Of a DNA stretch of 64,000 bases, positions 42,514 to 51,035 are shown in pieces (position 1 is the first letter of the stretch; each line of letters opens with the position of its first letter). The notes beneath the pieces were generated by a model. That model had not been told where the DNA came from and did not search any database. It saw nothing but the letters and a program-made list of their open reading frames with translations. Location of the stretch: NCBI GenBank assembly GCA_038211295.1, contig JBBQVS010000009.1:1-64000 (forward strand), given 5' to 3'. This stretch comes from JBBQVS01 sp038211295 (GTDB lineage Bacteria > Chloroflexota > Ktedonobacteria > Ktedonobacterales > Ktedonobacteraceae). The position numbers and the translations under genes were made by a program.

Positions 42514-45324
42514 ATGAAATGTCCTAATTGTGGCACAAACAATCCGTCAGGTGAAACATTTTGTACAAACTGTGGCGCGTATCTTGACAGCAATGCTCCC
42601 ACAGCGACGAGCACTGCAACGCATACTGCCGTGGCAACGGGGAGCAACGCGGGTGCAACAACCTTTGGTGGAAGTGGTAACACTGGCACATCGCGCACCC
42701 TGACTCCCAATGAGAAGCTCCAGAATGGTCGTTACCTGATCGAGAAGATTCTCGGACAGGGGGGGATGGGCGCGGCTCTGCTTGCAAAAGATACGCGCGT
42801 CTCAAACAAGCTGGTGGTTATCAAAGAACTGGTTTCAGATAATACCGATCCAGAGAAGCGTAAAGAGGATGTGCGAAACTTCGAGCGTGAGGTAGAGACG
42901 GTGGCAAACATCGATCATCCGCTCGTGCCAAACGTGACTGATTACTTTCAAGAAGGCACACGCGCCTTCATGGTGCAGGAGTATGTCGCGGGCGAAAACC
43001 TGGAAGACCATATGGAGCGCATCAACGCACCGATGCCAGAACGTGAGGCACTAGGCTACGCGTCGCAGGTACTCGATATTCTGGATTATCTTTCGCAGCA
43101 GACACCTCCAATTGTGCATCGTGATATCAAGCCCGCCAATATCATCATTGGCGCGAAAGACAAGCGGGCGCACCTCGTGGACTTTGGTATCGCACGCGCG
43201 GACGAGAACAAGAATGCCAAGCGCAAGCAGACCTCTGCCCTCGGTACGCCTGGCTATGCCCCGCCCGAACAGTATCAGGGGAACGCCGACACCCGTTCAG
43301 ACCTGTATGCGCTGGCAGCGACGATACACCATCTCGTCACGAACCGCGACCCGCGCAACTATCCACCGTTCGCGTACCCTTCGGCGCGTTCGCTAAATCC
43401 TAGATTATCGCCTGCCCTCGATCAGGTGCTGGCAAAAGACCTGACCATCGACATTAACCATCGTTATCAAACGCCCGCTGATATGAAGCGCGACGTGGAT
43501 AATATACTCGCGCACACCTTCAATACATCGGGTGACACGAGCAATTATGTGCTGGGAACGTCTGGTTCAATCGTAACACCTGCGCCAATCGCGCCGCGAC
43601 CCGTGCAACCGCATCCGCAGCCCGCTGCGCACCCACCTGTACGTCAGCCGCAGCCGATCAATCAGCCTTATCCGCAGCCTATGAGTCAGCCGCAGCCGAT
43701 ACGTCCGATTGTGATGCCGCCATCACATCAACCGGGGATGTATGGGAATCAACAGCAATCACGCAGAAATAATAATACACTCATTCGCAATTTGGGCTTG
43801 TTTCTGCTTGTCCTCGCTGTTATGGGACTACTCATCTTTATCGCACCTGGACTCTTAAAAAAGAGAAGTACGGGGACGGGAACGAGTGGCACGACTTCGA
43901 CAACTCCGACGACATCCTCGACGAATTTTATATTGCCTTCGACTGGTATCGGTGTGCAGTCCTATGGGCCTAAAGGTGATGTAATTGGCATCAGCGATGG
44001 CACGTTCGTCTTTGATACAACTGGCGCGGGTGGTACTTTCAAGACGACGGCGGCGATGGCGTTCAAGAGCGGCGATATCGCTGGCGGGTCGTCCGCATAC
44101 CGCCAGGCAATCGCAACCGATAGTAGAGACGCGGAGTCCGCGATCTACCTCGAAGATCAGAGGGCCGTTAACTCTGGCAAGTATATTACGGTTGTCGTCG
44201 CGACCATGTTGTCCACCGACAATCTCGGAGTTGGACGTGATACATTGCAAGGGGCATATATCGCGCAAAAAGAGTACAATGACAACGCGAAGCTACACGG
44301 TGGTACGAAGATACGTCTGCTGGTGGCAAGTTCTGGAAGTGATAAAACCTTCGCTTCAAAGGTCGCGCAGCAGATAGAGCAGTTGGCGAAGGTAGATAAG
44401 ACCTTTGTGGGCGTGATGGGGTGGCCTTTCAGCACGCGCACCGAGCAGGCAATACCTGTCCTGCAACAGGCAAGTATTCCAATGGTGTCATCGGCAGCCT
44501 CCGCAGACTCGCTTTCGGCTAGTTCCCCTTACTTTTTCCGCGTTGCTCCGTCCAACAAAATACAGGGTATCGAGGGTGCGAAGTATGCCGCAACGACGCT
44601 GGGCGCGAAGAAAGTTGTCGTGTTTTCCGACTCTACTGATACCTACAGTCAAAGCCTTGCGGCAGATTTCACGAAGCAATTTCAGAGTGATGGCAATACT
44701 GTGCTGAAACAAGAGCAATATACAGTAGGGAAGACAACCAATTTCCCTGACCTGCTTAAGGATGCGCTGAGCCTGAACCCTGACTTGATCTACTTTTCAG
44801 GGTACGCCGCTGATGTAAGTCCTTTTGTGACGGATTTCCCGGTGGACAGCAAGGTGCAGGTGCTCGGTGGTGATGCGCTGTATCAACTGGGTGGCTATAC
44901 CACAAGCTCAAAGGCCGGTTTTACACGGCTCAAGTTCACGACGTTCTTCTATCCCGACGTGTGGGGTATTCTCGGTCAAAATAATTCGCCGCAGAAGCCA
45001 AAACTTTTTGACGAATACCCTGCCGCCTTTGGCGCGTCGGGCAAAGGTTATGGCTATGACCGCATTGGTAATGATGTGGCTCTGGCCTATGACGCAACCA
45101 CCGCGTTACTTACGGCGTACAACATAGCCGCACCGACGACGGGTGGCACGATAACGCCCGTGCAACTGCAACAGGCGTTGGGCAAGACCGCGTTTCAGGG
45201 TGCAAGCGGACAGATACGGTTTGACGCGAACGGCGACCCCGTGAACAAGTCAATCGTTGTACTGCAAGTTGACTCGCAGGGACGCATAAGTCTGGCAAAA
45301 CAAGTTGGGCAATTCTTTAAGTAG
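42514..45324 (+). CDS. Receptor-like Ser/Thr kinase with extracellular ABC-type binding domain (copy 2)
   Basis: A 936-residue tandem paralogue, 22 bases after copy 1 and with the same order: zinc ribbon (CPNC, CTNC), kinase (HRDIKPANIIIGAKDKRAHL, DFGIARAD, GTPGYAPPEQYQGNAD), and a Pro/Gln/His-rich linker. A membrane span at about 422-445 and a Peripla_BP_6-like outer domain follow, with GTFVFDTTGAGG, TMLSTDNLGVGRDTLQGAYIA and VGVMGWPFSTRT. Kinase domains are nearly identical between the copies, while linkers differ fully and binding domains moderately, which suggests duplication followed by ligand divergence. All kinase catalytic residues are present. A long hairpin ends the transcript. Confidence 0.9.
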   Translation: MKCPNCGTNNPSGETFCTNCGAYLDSNAPTATSTATHTAVATGSNAGATTFGGSGNTGTSRTLTPNEKLQNGRYLIEKILGQGGMGAALLAKDTRVSNKLVVIKELVSDNTDPEKRKEDVRNFEREVETVANIDHPLVPNVTDYFQEGTRAFMVQEYVAGENLEDHMERINAPMPEREALGYASQVLDILDYLSQQTPPIVHRDIKPANIIIGAKDKRAHLVDFGIARADENKNAKRKQTSALGTPGYAPPEQYQGNADTRSDLYALAATIHHLVTNRDPRNYPPFAYPSARSLNPRLSPALDQVLAKDLTIDINHRYQTPADMKRDVDNILAHTFNTSGDTSNYVLGTSGSIVTPAPIAPRPVQPHPQPAAHPPVRQPQPINQPYPQPMSQPQPIRPIVMPPSHQPGMYGNQQQSRRNNNTLIRNLGLFLLVLAVMGLLIFIAPGLLKKRSTGTGTSGTTSTTPTTSSTNFILPSTGIGVQSYGPKGDVIGISDGTFVFDTTGAGGTFKTTAAMAFKSGDIAGGSSAYRQAIATDSRDAESAIYLEDQRAVNSGKYITVVVATMLSTDNLGVGRDTLQGAYIAQKEYNDNAKLHGGTKIRLLVASSGSDKTFASKVAQQIEQLAKVDKTFVGVMGWPFSTRTEQAIPVLQQASIPMVSSAASADSLSASSPYFFRVAPSNKIQGIEGAKYAATTLGAKKVVVFSDSTDTYSQSLAADFTKQFQSDGNTVLKQEQYTVGKTTNFPDLLKDALSLNPDLIYFSGYAADVSPFVTDFPVDSKVQVLGGDALYQLGGYTTSSKAGFTRLKFTTFFYPDVWGILGQNNSPQKPKLFDEYPAAFGASGKGYGYDRIGNDVALAYDATTALLTAYNIAAPTTGGTITPVQLQQALGKTAFQGASGQIRFDANGDPVNKSIVVLQVDSQGRISLAKQVGQFFK

Positions 45325-45328
45325 TATG

Positions 45329-45386
45329 ATAAGAGCAAGATAGGCGCGACGGGGATATGTCCCCGTCGCGTCTATCTTGCTCTTAT
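45329..45386. terminator. 27-bp stem-loop at convergent ends
   Basis: Arms 45329-45355 and 45360-45386 pair over 27 bp with a single G-T wobble around the loop TATG. It starts 5 bases after the second receptor kinase and ends 14 bases before the stop of the reverse-strand yggT gene. Confidence 0.8.
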
Positions 45387-45400
45387 GTATCTTCGCGAGC

Positions 45401-45679
45401 TTACCACCCAGGAGGAAGCGATTGAGCTAACAGTGTCTCGATAGTGTAGAGAAGAAAGAACGCGATCAGGTATGAAGGGTCCATTATCATTGACGAGGTA
45501 CGCACAATGCGGCGTATCGGCATGATAAACGGGTCGGTGATGCGTGCGAGAAAGCGAATGAAGGCAAAGCGTTCATCTATGCGGAACATTGACGCAATCG
45601 CGCGTATCAGCATGGCAAGAATGATAAAGCCGATGCCATACACGACGAGGAGATGGAGAATGGGTACTGGAAAAAACAT
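45401..45679 (-). CDS. yggT: YggT/YlmG-family membrane protein
   Basis: A 92-residue protein with two membrane spans (about 12-32 and 66-88) and the family core FAFIRFLARITDPFIMPIRRIV between them. YlmG-type proteins are linked to cell division and nucleoid or membrane organisation in Gram-positives, cyanobacteria and plastids. It is the last gene of a ylmD-ylmE-like cluster, 6 bases after the DUF6391-like gene. Confidence 0.9.
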   Translation of the reverse strand: MFFPVPILHLLVVYGIGFIILAMLIRAIASMFRIDERFAFIRFLARITDPFIMPIRRIVRTSSMIMDPSYLIAFFLLYTIETLLAQSLPPGW

Positions 45680-45685
45680 GGTTGT

Positions 45686-46180
45686 TTACTCCTGAACCGT
45701 GTGTACTTCGACATACGTGTAGCCCAAAAACTTGCGACGGGCGATCTCTGTCACCCGCACACCTTGAAGGTCGGGCAGGGTTGTGAAGTGCTTTTGCACA
45801 TATTCGCCCACGGGACGCGCCGCTGCCCAACCCGCGACGGAGGAGGCGGCGGCAGAGGCAACACGTACACGGCGCATGTCAGACGCGAGTCCCAGCATTG
45901 TGCCAATGGTGACAAGCGAGATGCCAACGGCAAGGTTGGTGCCACAGTTCGGGTGAATAGCAAGCTCCGCTTCGCCCGCCTGTAAGCGGCTCAACGCTTC
46001 GTCGAGTGCGCGGCGCAGGAGGCCAAGATCGACATCGTTGAAGACGATAAAGCCGTCCGCGCTCGAACGTGCGCTTCCTGTGAAGTTCGGGTCCATCTGG
46101 GCCATAATTGTGAATGTGGCATGTTCCAACGCGTGGTTCTGACGAACGCGCCGTCCGAAGATAATGTCGTCAAGTTTCAT
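45686..46180 (-). CDS. DUF6391-like membrane-associated protein
   Basis: The start at 46180 (MKLDDIIFGRRVRQNHALEHATF) gives 164 residues; AAAGG lies about 12 bases upstream, and the longer frame overlaps yggS. The conserved blocks NHALEHATF and ELAIHPNCGTNLAVG, with a hydrophobic middle, fit DUF6391 as I recall it from cyanobacteria and Chloroflexota. The His-x3-His and His-x2-Cys pairs could bind metal. It sits between yggS and yggT, where Firmicutes carry sepF. It shows no similarity to SepF that I can see. Confidence 0.65.
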   Translation of the reverse strand: MKLDDIIFGRRVRQNHALEHATFTIMAQMDPNFTGSARSSADGFIVFNDVDLGLLRRALDEALSRLQAGEAELAIHPNCGTNLAVGISLVTIGTMLGLASDMRRVRVASAAASSVAGWAAARPVGEYVQKHFTTLPDLQGVRVTEIARRKFLGYTYVEVHTVQE

Positions 46181-46250
46181 GAGTAGTGTCGCCTTTCTAT
46201 TAAACTCTTTTGAATTGTTGTGTTGTGTGAATGTATATACGCTAAAGGGT

Positions 46251-46991
46251 TCAGATACTCTCGCGTTCGCCAAAAATCGCACGTCCGACGCGCACAATTG
46301 TAGCACCTTCCTCTATCGCGATACAATAGTCATCGGTCATCCCCATTGAGAGATGTTGCCATGCGGATTGCGGAACCTCCTGCCGCAGGTGGTCTCTAAG
46401 CTCTCGCAGGGCGCGAAACACCGAACGCACCTCCTCCGCATGGGCAACCTGTGGCGCGACGGTCATTATTCCCTGTACCTCAAGCTGTGGCAGTGTGACG
46501 AGTTGACGGGCAAGGTTCAGTGCTTCGGCAGGCGTCACACCCTCTTTGCTCTCCTCACCGGAGATGTTGACTTGTAGCAAAACGGCTATCTGTACCTCAA
46601 GCTCGGCGGCGTGATGGTTGAGTGCCTGAGCAAGTTGGAGAGTATCGACGCTATCGATACTATCGAACGACCCGACAACCTTGTTTGCCTTGTTGCGCTG
46701 AAGATGCCCAATCATATGCCATGTCACAGGATGTAGTTCCGCGTGCCGAAATGCCGCAATTTTGGCAAGCGCGTCTTGTACACGGTTCTCGCCAAAATCG
46801 CGAATGCCTAGCTCATACGCCTGCTTTATCAGCTCGATAGGCTTTGTTTTCGAGACCGCGACCAGCGTAATTTCCTCTGGTTGACGCCCGCCACGTTTTG
46901 CTGCCTGAATAATATTTGACCGCACTTGAGCAATATTTGCGGCGAGTGTAGTCTGAGAGGGAAGATTATTTATCACTGCTTGACTTTCCAT
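46251..46991 (-). CDS. yggS: YggS/PLPBP pyridoxal-phosphate homeostasis protein
   Basis: A 246-residue PLP-binding TIM-barrel protein (YlmE in Bacillus). The PLP lysine is K48 in VAVSKTKP, followed by GIRDFGENRVQDA, WHMIGHLQRNKA, and the phosphate-binding end LSMGMTDDYCIAIEEGATIVRVGRAIFG. It buffers free PLP and affects amino-acid balance. Located between pgeF (ylmD) and the DUF6391-like gene. Confidence 0.95.
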   Translation of the reverse strand: MESQAVINNLPSQTTLAANIAQVRSNIIQAAKRGGRQPEEITLVAVSKTKPIELIKQAYELGIRDFGENRVQDALAKIAAFRHAELHPVTWHMIGHLQRNKANKVVGSFDSIDSVDTLQLAQALNHHAAELEVQIAVLLQVNISGEESKEGVTPAEALNLARQLVTLPQLEVQGIMTVAPQVAHAEEVRSVFRALRELRDHLRQEVPQSAWQHLSMGMTDDYCIAIEEGATIVRVGRAIFGERESI

Positions 46992-47066
46992 CGTGTTGTG
47001 TACATGCGCTAAAGGGTGGTACTGATACTACGTTCAAGCGATATGTCTAGTTGTAGCAGGCATAGC

Positions 47067-47966
47067 TTATGCGTCCGCGAGAGCCATGATGAGGGGGAAG
47101 CGTCCCGTCTTGCCGTGTTCGGCTCTATGTGAAAAGAAATGGTCAACGTGGCAACTGGTGCAGATACCCGCCACCTCAATATGTTCGGAGGTCAGGCCCG
47201 CCATGAGCAATTGACGACGATTGGTCGCCCACAGATCAAGACGTAAACTCGCTCTTTCCGCTACGTCTACGATGGAAAACCTGGCAGACTCGCGAACGAG
47301 GCCGCGATACTCCGCCTGCGTGGGCATCTCCTCAAACTGCTGTGTCCCCATGAAAATGTCTTGTACGTTTTGTGAGACCTCATAACAGCATGGCCCGATG
47401 GCGGGGCCGATGCCCGCGTAGATATTGCTCGGCACACTTCCAAAATGCGAGGTCATCGCGGCTATCGTCGCGGCAGCGATGCCCCGCGCCGTACCACGCC
47501 ATCCCCCATGCGCGATACCGATAACCTGCTCTACAGGGTCGTAGAGCGCAATCGGCGTGCAGTCCGCAAACGAGAGCGCGAGCGCAACGCCGCGTTGGCG
47601 TGTGATAAGCGCGTCCCCTTTGTGAATCTCCTGTACACTCCACGTCCGCGTATAGTATGACGCGTTCGCCCAATCGCTCCGCCATTCCGCGTGTACATCT
47701 GGCACGAAAATGTCCGCTCCGTGAACATTCCAGAGTGTGACGCATGGAGTGTCAGCAAGCGCAAGGCTCCGTAGCGCGAGCTGTCGATTGCGTACTACAT
47801 TGTCAAGCACGTCGCCACCGCGCAACGAACCCATTGTGTTAAGGCCCTTATATGGAACGTCGCTGTAGCCACCATCGCGCGTGAAGAGGCCATGTGTGAG
47901 CTGTGGAAAGGAGCGAAGGGTACTGAACTGGAGATAGCAGGCATTATCACAGTGTTGCTCGATCAA
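47067..47966 (-). CDS. pgeF: Purine nucleoside phosphorylase YfiH/PgeF (laccase-domain family)
   Basis: A zinc enzyme of the LACC1/YlmD family acting on purine nucleosides. The TTG at 47966 is taken as start because AAGGGG lies 6 bases upstream and the family usually begins some 25 residues before the HGxFTRxGG block; this gives 299 residues. The metal and active-site residues lie in WNVHGADIFVPD, SFADCTPIALYDP and AHGGWRGTARG. The 5' end abuts a 147-bp inverted-repeat element. It heads the ylmD-ylmE-like cluster. Confidence 0.87.
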   Translation of the reverse strand: MIEQHCDNACYLQFSTLRSFPQLTHGLFTRDGGYSDVPYKGLNTMGSLRGGDVLDNVVRNRQLALRSLALADTPCVTLWNVHGADIFVPDVHAEWRSDWANASYYTRTWSVQEIHKGDALITRQRGVALALSFADCTPIALYDPVEQVIGIAHGGWRGTARGIAAATIAAMTSHFGSVPSNIYAGIGPAIGPCCYEVSQNVQDIFMGTQQFEEMPTQAEYRGLVRESARFSIVDVAERASLRLDLWATNRRQLLMAGLTSEHIEVAGICTSCHVDHFFSHRAEHGKTGRFPLIMALADA

Positions 47967-47973
47967 AATGATC

Positions 47974-48120
47974 CCCTTGCTTGTCAAACAAAACGTAAAG
48001 CATCCATTCACGGATATTTTTACTTGGTATTGTAGCACAAAAGTTTTTGCTAAAAATTTATGGCTTCACACTCTGTGCTCAACATCGATGGTGCTTTACG
48101 TTTTGTTTGACAAACAAGGG
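47974..48120. repeat. 147-bp element with 29-bp terminal inverted repeats
   Basis: Arms 47974-48002 and 48092-48120 are inverted copies over 29 bp with a single mismatch; each contains TTTGACAA. The 89-base centre is AT-rich. The left arm ends next to the pgeF ribosome site and the right arm supplies the TTGACA of a likely promoter for the GH16 gene. It may be a miniature inverted-repeat element or a symmetric divergent control region. No clear target-site duplication flanks it. Confidence 0.75.
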
Positions 48121-48136
48121 TATGTTCCAGTATAGT
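48107..48136 (+). promoter_or_regulatory. Likely promoter of the first GH16 gene
   Basis: TTGACA (48107-48112) in the right arm of the inverted-repeat element and TATAGT (48131-48136) just outside it are 18 bases apart. The glucanase start codon is 122 bases downstream, implying a leader of about 110 bases. Confidence 0.55.
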
Positions 48137-48257
48137 ATGATCGTGGGGTTTTATACATACAGAGCAAAGAGATACTGGTCATTCTTGCAGAATACCTTTT
48201 CTCTCTGTATTTGCATTTTGCGCCTTACCTTATTGTAAGGCAAGACGAGGAGATATT

Positions 48258-49070
48258 GTGCTCAGTCATACATACGCTTCCACACGAAGCAAAACGACTC
48301 GACTGGTTTCCCTCATTCCTATGATGCTGCTCTCGCTTTTTACGTTGGGGGGACAATCATCTGCGGCTTTTGCTCATAGCAAATCTCCGCAGAGTACAAA
48401 ATGGAATCTCGTGTGGAGCGATGATTTCAAGCGTTCGACACTTGACACGACCAAATGGACTGCGCTTTCTGGTGGTGGTTTTTACACGCCCGCGACCTCT
48501 GAATATTATGCCGCCGATGACACATACACCAAGAATGGGTTAATGCTGAAATCTGAACGACGTTCTTATAATGGCTATAATTATACTTCTGGTGGTGTCA
48601 GTTCGCAGGATAAATTTTCACTGCTCTACGGCAAAATCGAATGGAAGGCACGGCTCGTGAAGGGCAACGGCTTCTGGCCCGCTATCTGGTTGATGCCACA
48701 AGATGGCTCAGGTCGCTTTGAGATTGACGCGCTGGAACTACTAGGAAATAGCCCTCATACTTTGTATATGACAAATCACTGGGTTGATAAATCGGGTAGC
48801 GATCAGCAGGATATGACAACCTTCAATGGCCCTGACTTCTCATCAGGCTACCACATTTTCACCTTGCAGTGGCTTCCGAACGAGCTGGACTGGCTCATTG
48901 ACGGCGTTGTGCAGAAGAAAGTTACCGCGAACATCGCCAACATACCTATGTTCATGTACATCAATACAGCGATTGGCGCGAACGGAACGTGGCCCGGTCC
49001 CCCCGACGCTAAAACAGTTTTTCCACAGTACACCACAATCAAGTATGTGCATGTGTACAAGCTTGCGTAA
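48258..49070 (+). CDS. Secreted GH16 glucanase (copy 1)
   Basis: A 270-residue glycoside hydrolase family 16 enzyme. The signal peptide spans about 1-37 (ending SAAFAHS). The jelly-roll domain opens with WNLVWSDDFKRSTLDTTKWT, and the catalytic motif is EIDALE with the two glutamates in the expected spacing for laminarinase-type members. GGFYTPATSEYYAADDTY and YNYTSGGVSSQDKFSLLYGKIEWKARL are conserved substrate-cleft blocks. Likely hydrolyses beta-1,3-glucans outside the cell. GAGGAG precedes the GTG start at 48258. Confidence 0.88.
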   Translation: MLSHTYASTRSKTTRLVSLIPMMLLSLFTLGGQSSAAFAHSKSPQSTKWNLVWSDDFKRSTLDTTKWTALSGGGFYTPATSEYYAADDTYTKNGLMLKSERRSYNGYNYTSGGVSSQDKFSLLYGKIEWKARLVKGNGFWPAIWLMPQDGSGRFEIDALELLGNSPHTLYMTNHWVDKSGSDQQDMTTFNGPDFSSGYHIFTLQWLPNELDWLIDGVVQKKVTANIANIPMFMYINTAIGANGTWPGPPDAKTVFPQYTTIKYVHVYKLA

Positions 49071-49095
49071 GCACGTAGAGCGAAAACATATGTAG

Positions 49096-49149
49096 GGGCG
49101 TGCCACTCTTCTTCACCTCATCGGTGAGGTGAAGAAGAGTGGCACGCCC
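49096..49149. terminator. 25-bp perfect stem-loop between the GH16 genes
   Basis: Arms 49096-49120 and 49125-49149 are perfectly complementary over 25 bp around the tetraloop TCGG. It lies 25 bases after copy 1 and ahead of copy 2 on the same strand, so it should end the first transcript. Confidence 0.75.
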
Positions 49150-49249
49150 TGTACAATAAGTCCTAGTTGTTTGCCAAAGCACGCGAGTGTTTGATACAGT
49201 AGCACCAGAATACTATATACTACACCGAATATACATATATTTCCATTGA

Positions 49250-50227
49250 TTGAGGAGTGTGCTGGTGATGAAGTACGTGCGTAATGCAAGGTCGCGGCGA
49301 GCCATATGGTACGCCTCGCTGATTGTGGCGACGCTCGTTGTACTCTCGTTCGTTGTTGTGCGGTTCGTACCTACGAATGTGGGCCAAACAAACTGTGCGG
49401 GCAAGCAAGGAAGTGCGGCGTGTACATCTACAGGAGGAGAGCCACGAACGAAGGCTATCGTCACGGGTGGCACAGTGCATAGCTCGAAAACAGACTTGAA
49501 AACGCCGGTACAGACCGAACAAAGTACCCCCGTTTCTACGCGCACACCTGCGCCAGCGTGGAGGCTTGTCTGGAACGATGAATTTAACGGGCAAGCACTC
49601 GACACCTCGAAGTGGACCGCGCTTGCGGGCGGCAAGTTTTACACGCCCGCGACTGCCGAGTATTACGCTCCTGACGACACGTACACACAAAATGGGCTAG
49701 TTTTGAAATCGGAGCAACGCAGTTACAATGGCTATAACTACACCTCTGGCGGTGTCAGCTCGCAGGGTAAGTTTTCGTTTTTGTATGGTAAGGTCGAGTG
49801 GAAAGAACAATTGCCACGCGGTAAAGGTCTTTGGCCCGCGATCTGGCTCATGCCCGCCGATGGTTCGGGGCAATATGAGATTGACATGCTTGAGCTTGTT
49901 GGCAACAACACGTTTTCCATGTACATGAACTATCACTGGCAGAACGCGAGTGGACACGATCAGGAAAACATGACGCGTTTCGCTGGCCCCGACTTCTCGG
50001 CGGACTACCATACCTTCGCGTTACAGTGGACGCTCGGCAAGATGGAGTGGCTGGTCGATGGCGTAGTCGAGAAGACAATCACCAATAATGTGCTCAACGT
50101 GCCAATGTATATGTACATGAACACTGCCGTTGGCTCATCCGCCACATGGCCCGGCCTGCCCGACAGCACAACGGTTTTTCCACAATACACGAAGATTAGC
50201 TATGTGCGCGTGTATAAAGCGGCCTAG
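49250..50227 (+). CDS. Exported or membrane-anchored GH16 glucanase (copy 2)
   Basis: A 325-residue paralogue of the preceding gene. An N-terminal membrane segment (about 22-42) is followed by a Thr/Ser/Pro-rich spacer and the GH16 domain from about 100 (WRLVWNDEFNGQALDTSKWT). The catalytic motif is EIDMLE. Sequence blocks match copy 1 closely, but the long spacer and lack of a clear cleavage site suggest it stays tethered to the membrane. A better-placed start may be the ATG at 49268 (MKYVRNARS), which has TTGAGGAG upstream. Confidence 0.85.
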   Translation: MRSVLVMKYVRNARSRRAIWYASLIVATLVVLSFVVVRFVPTNVGQTNCAGKQGSAACTSTGGEPRTKAIVTGGTVHSSKTDLKTPVQTEQSTPVSTRTPAPAWRLVWNDEFNGQALDTSKWTALAGGKFYTPATAEYYAPDDTYTQNGLVLKSEQRSYNGYNYTSGGVSSQGKFSFLYGKVEWKEQLPRGKGLWPAIWLMPADGSGQYEIDMLELVGNNTFSMYMNYHWQNASGHDQENMTRFAGPDFSADYHTFALQWTLGKMEWLVDGVVEKTITNNVLNVPMYMYMNTAVGSSATWPGLPDSTTVFPQYTKISYVRVYKAA

Positions 50228-50236
50228 TTGTGCTGT

Positions 50237-50962
50237 CTACCGCTCTTCGGCGTCCAGTTCCTTCATAATCTTGATGTCTTGCTTACTGGTGACATCGACT
50301 TGCGCGAACAGATCAGGGCGACGTTGGCGTGTCTTGCGAAGCGACTCCTTGCGTCGCCAACGAGCGATTTCAGCATGGTTGCCGGAGAGCAAGACATCAG
50401 GAACGCGCCACCCACGAAATTCGGCTGGGCGGGTGTACTGGGGATACTCCAGTAGCGCATTGCTGTGCGACTCGTCGCTGGTGGAGCCTTCGGTGAGGAC
50501 GCCGGGGAGCAGACGGCTCACGGCATCGACAAGAATAATCGCGCCAAGTTCACCGCCCGTCAGCACGTAGTCGCCAATCGAGAGTTCTTCCGTGACAAGA
50601 TTATCAGTGACGCGCTCATCGATGCCCTCATAATGTCCACAAATAAGCGTGAGCCGTGGCTCCAGCGCGAGTTCACGCGCGATCTGCTGATTGAAGAGGC
50701 GGCCCTGTGGCGTGAGCAAAATGATTGGGCCACCCTGATGAGCTGCCTCCACCGCCGCGAAAATTGGGTCTGGTTTCATCACCATGCCCAGACCACCACC
50801 GTAGGGGTAGTCGTCAACAACATGGTGCTTATCCGTTGTGGCGTCGCGTATATTGTGCAGCGTGATGTGCAGTAGCTCCCGCTCCTGTGCGCGTTTGAGA
50901 ATGCTTTCCGTAAATGGCCCCTGAAACATGCCGGGGAAGAGCGTAAAAATATCAAAATGCAT
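50237..50962 (-). CDS. trmD: tRNA (guanine-N1-)-methyltransferase TrmD
   Basis: Methylates G37 of tRNAs with a G at position 36. The 241-residue SPOUT-fold enzyme shows MHFDIFTLFPGMF, the cofactor knot LICGHYEGIDERV and SIGDYVLTGGELGA, and the C-terminal SRRK-like RWRRKESLRKTRQRRPDL. It is usually next to rimM/rplS, but here stands alone, converging on a GH16 gene with a 9-base gap and divergent from a histidine kinase. Confidence 0.96.
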   Translation of the reverse strand: MHFDIFTLFPGMFQGPFTESILKRAQERELLHITLHNIRDATTDKHHVVDDYPYGGGLGMVMKPDPIFAAVEAAHQGGPIILLTPQGRLFNQQIARELALEPRLTLICGHYEGIDERVTDNLVTEELSIGDYVLTGGELGAIILVDAVSRLLPGVLTEGSTSDESHSNALLEYPQYTRPAEFRGWRVPDVLLSGNHAEIARWRRKESLRKTRQRRPDLFAQVDVTSKQDIKIMKELDAEER

Positions 50963-51035
50963 AATTTGTCCATCTCTTTGCTATCTGTGTTACAATAACA
51001 CCATCGAGAAACTTTGTCTAGCGGAGCCTCTTCAT

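Noticed and set aside
45686..46180. Gene between yggS and yggT considered as SepF
   Set aside because: No SepF beta-sandwich pattern is seen; NHALEHATF and HPNCGTN fit a DUF6391-like protein instead.
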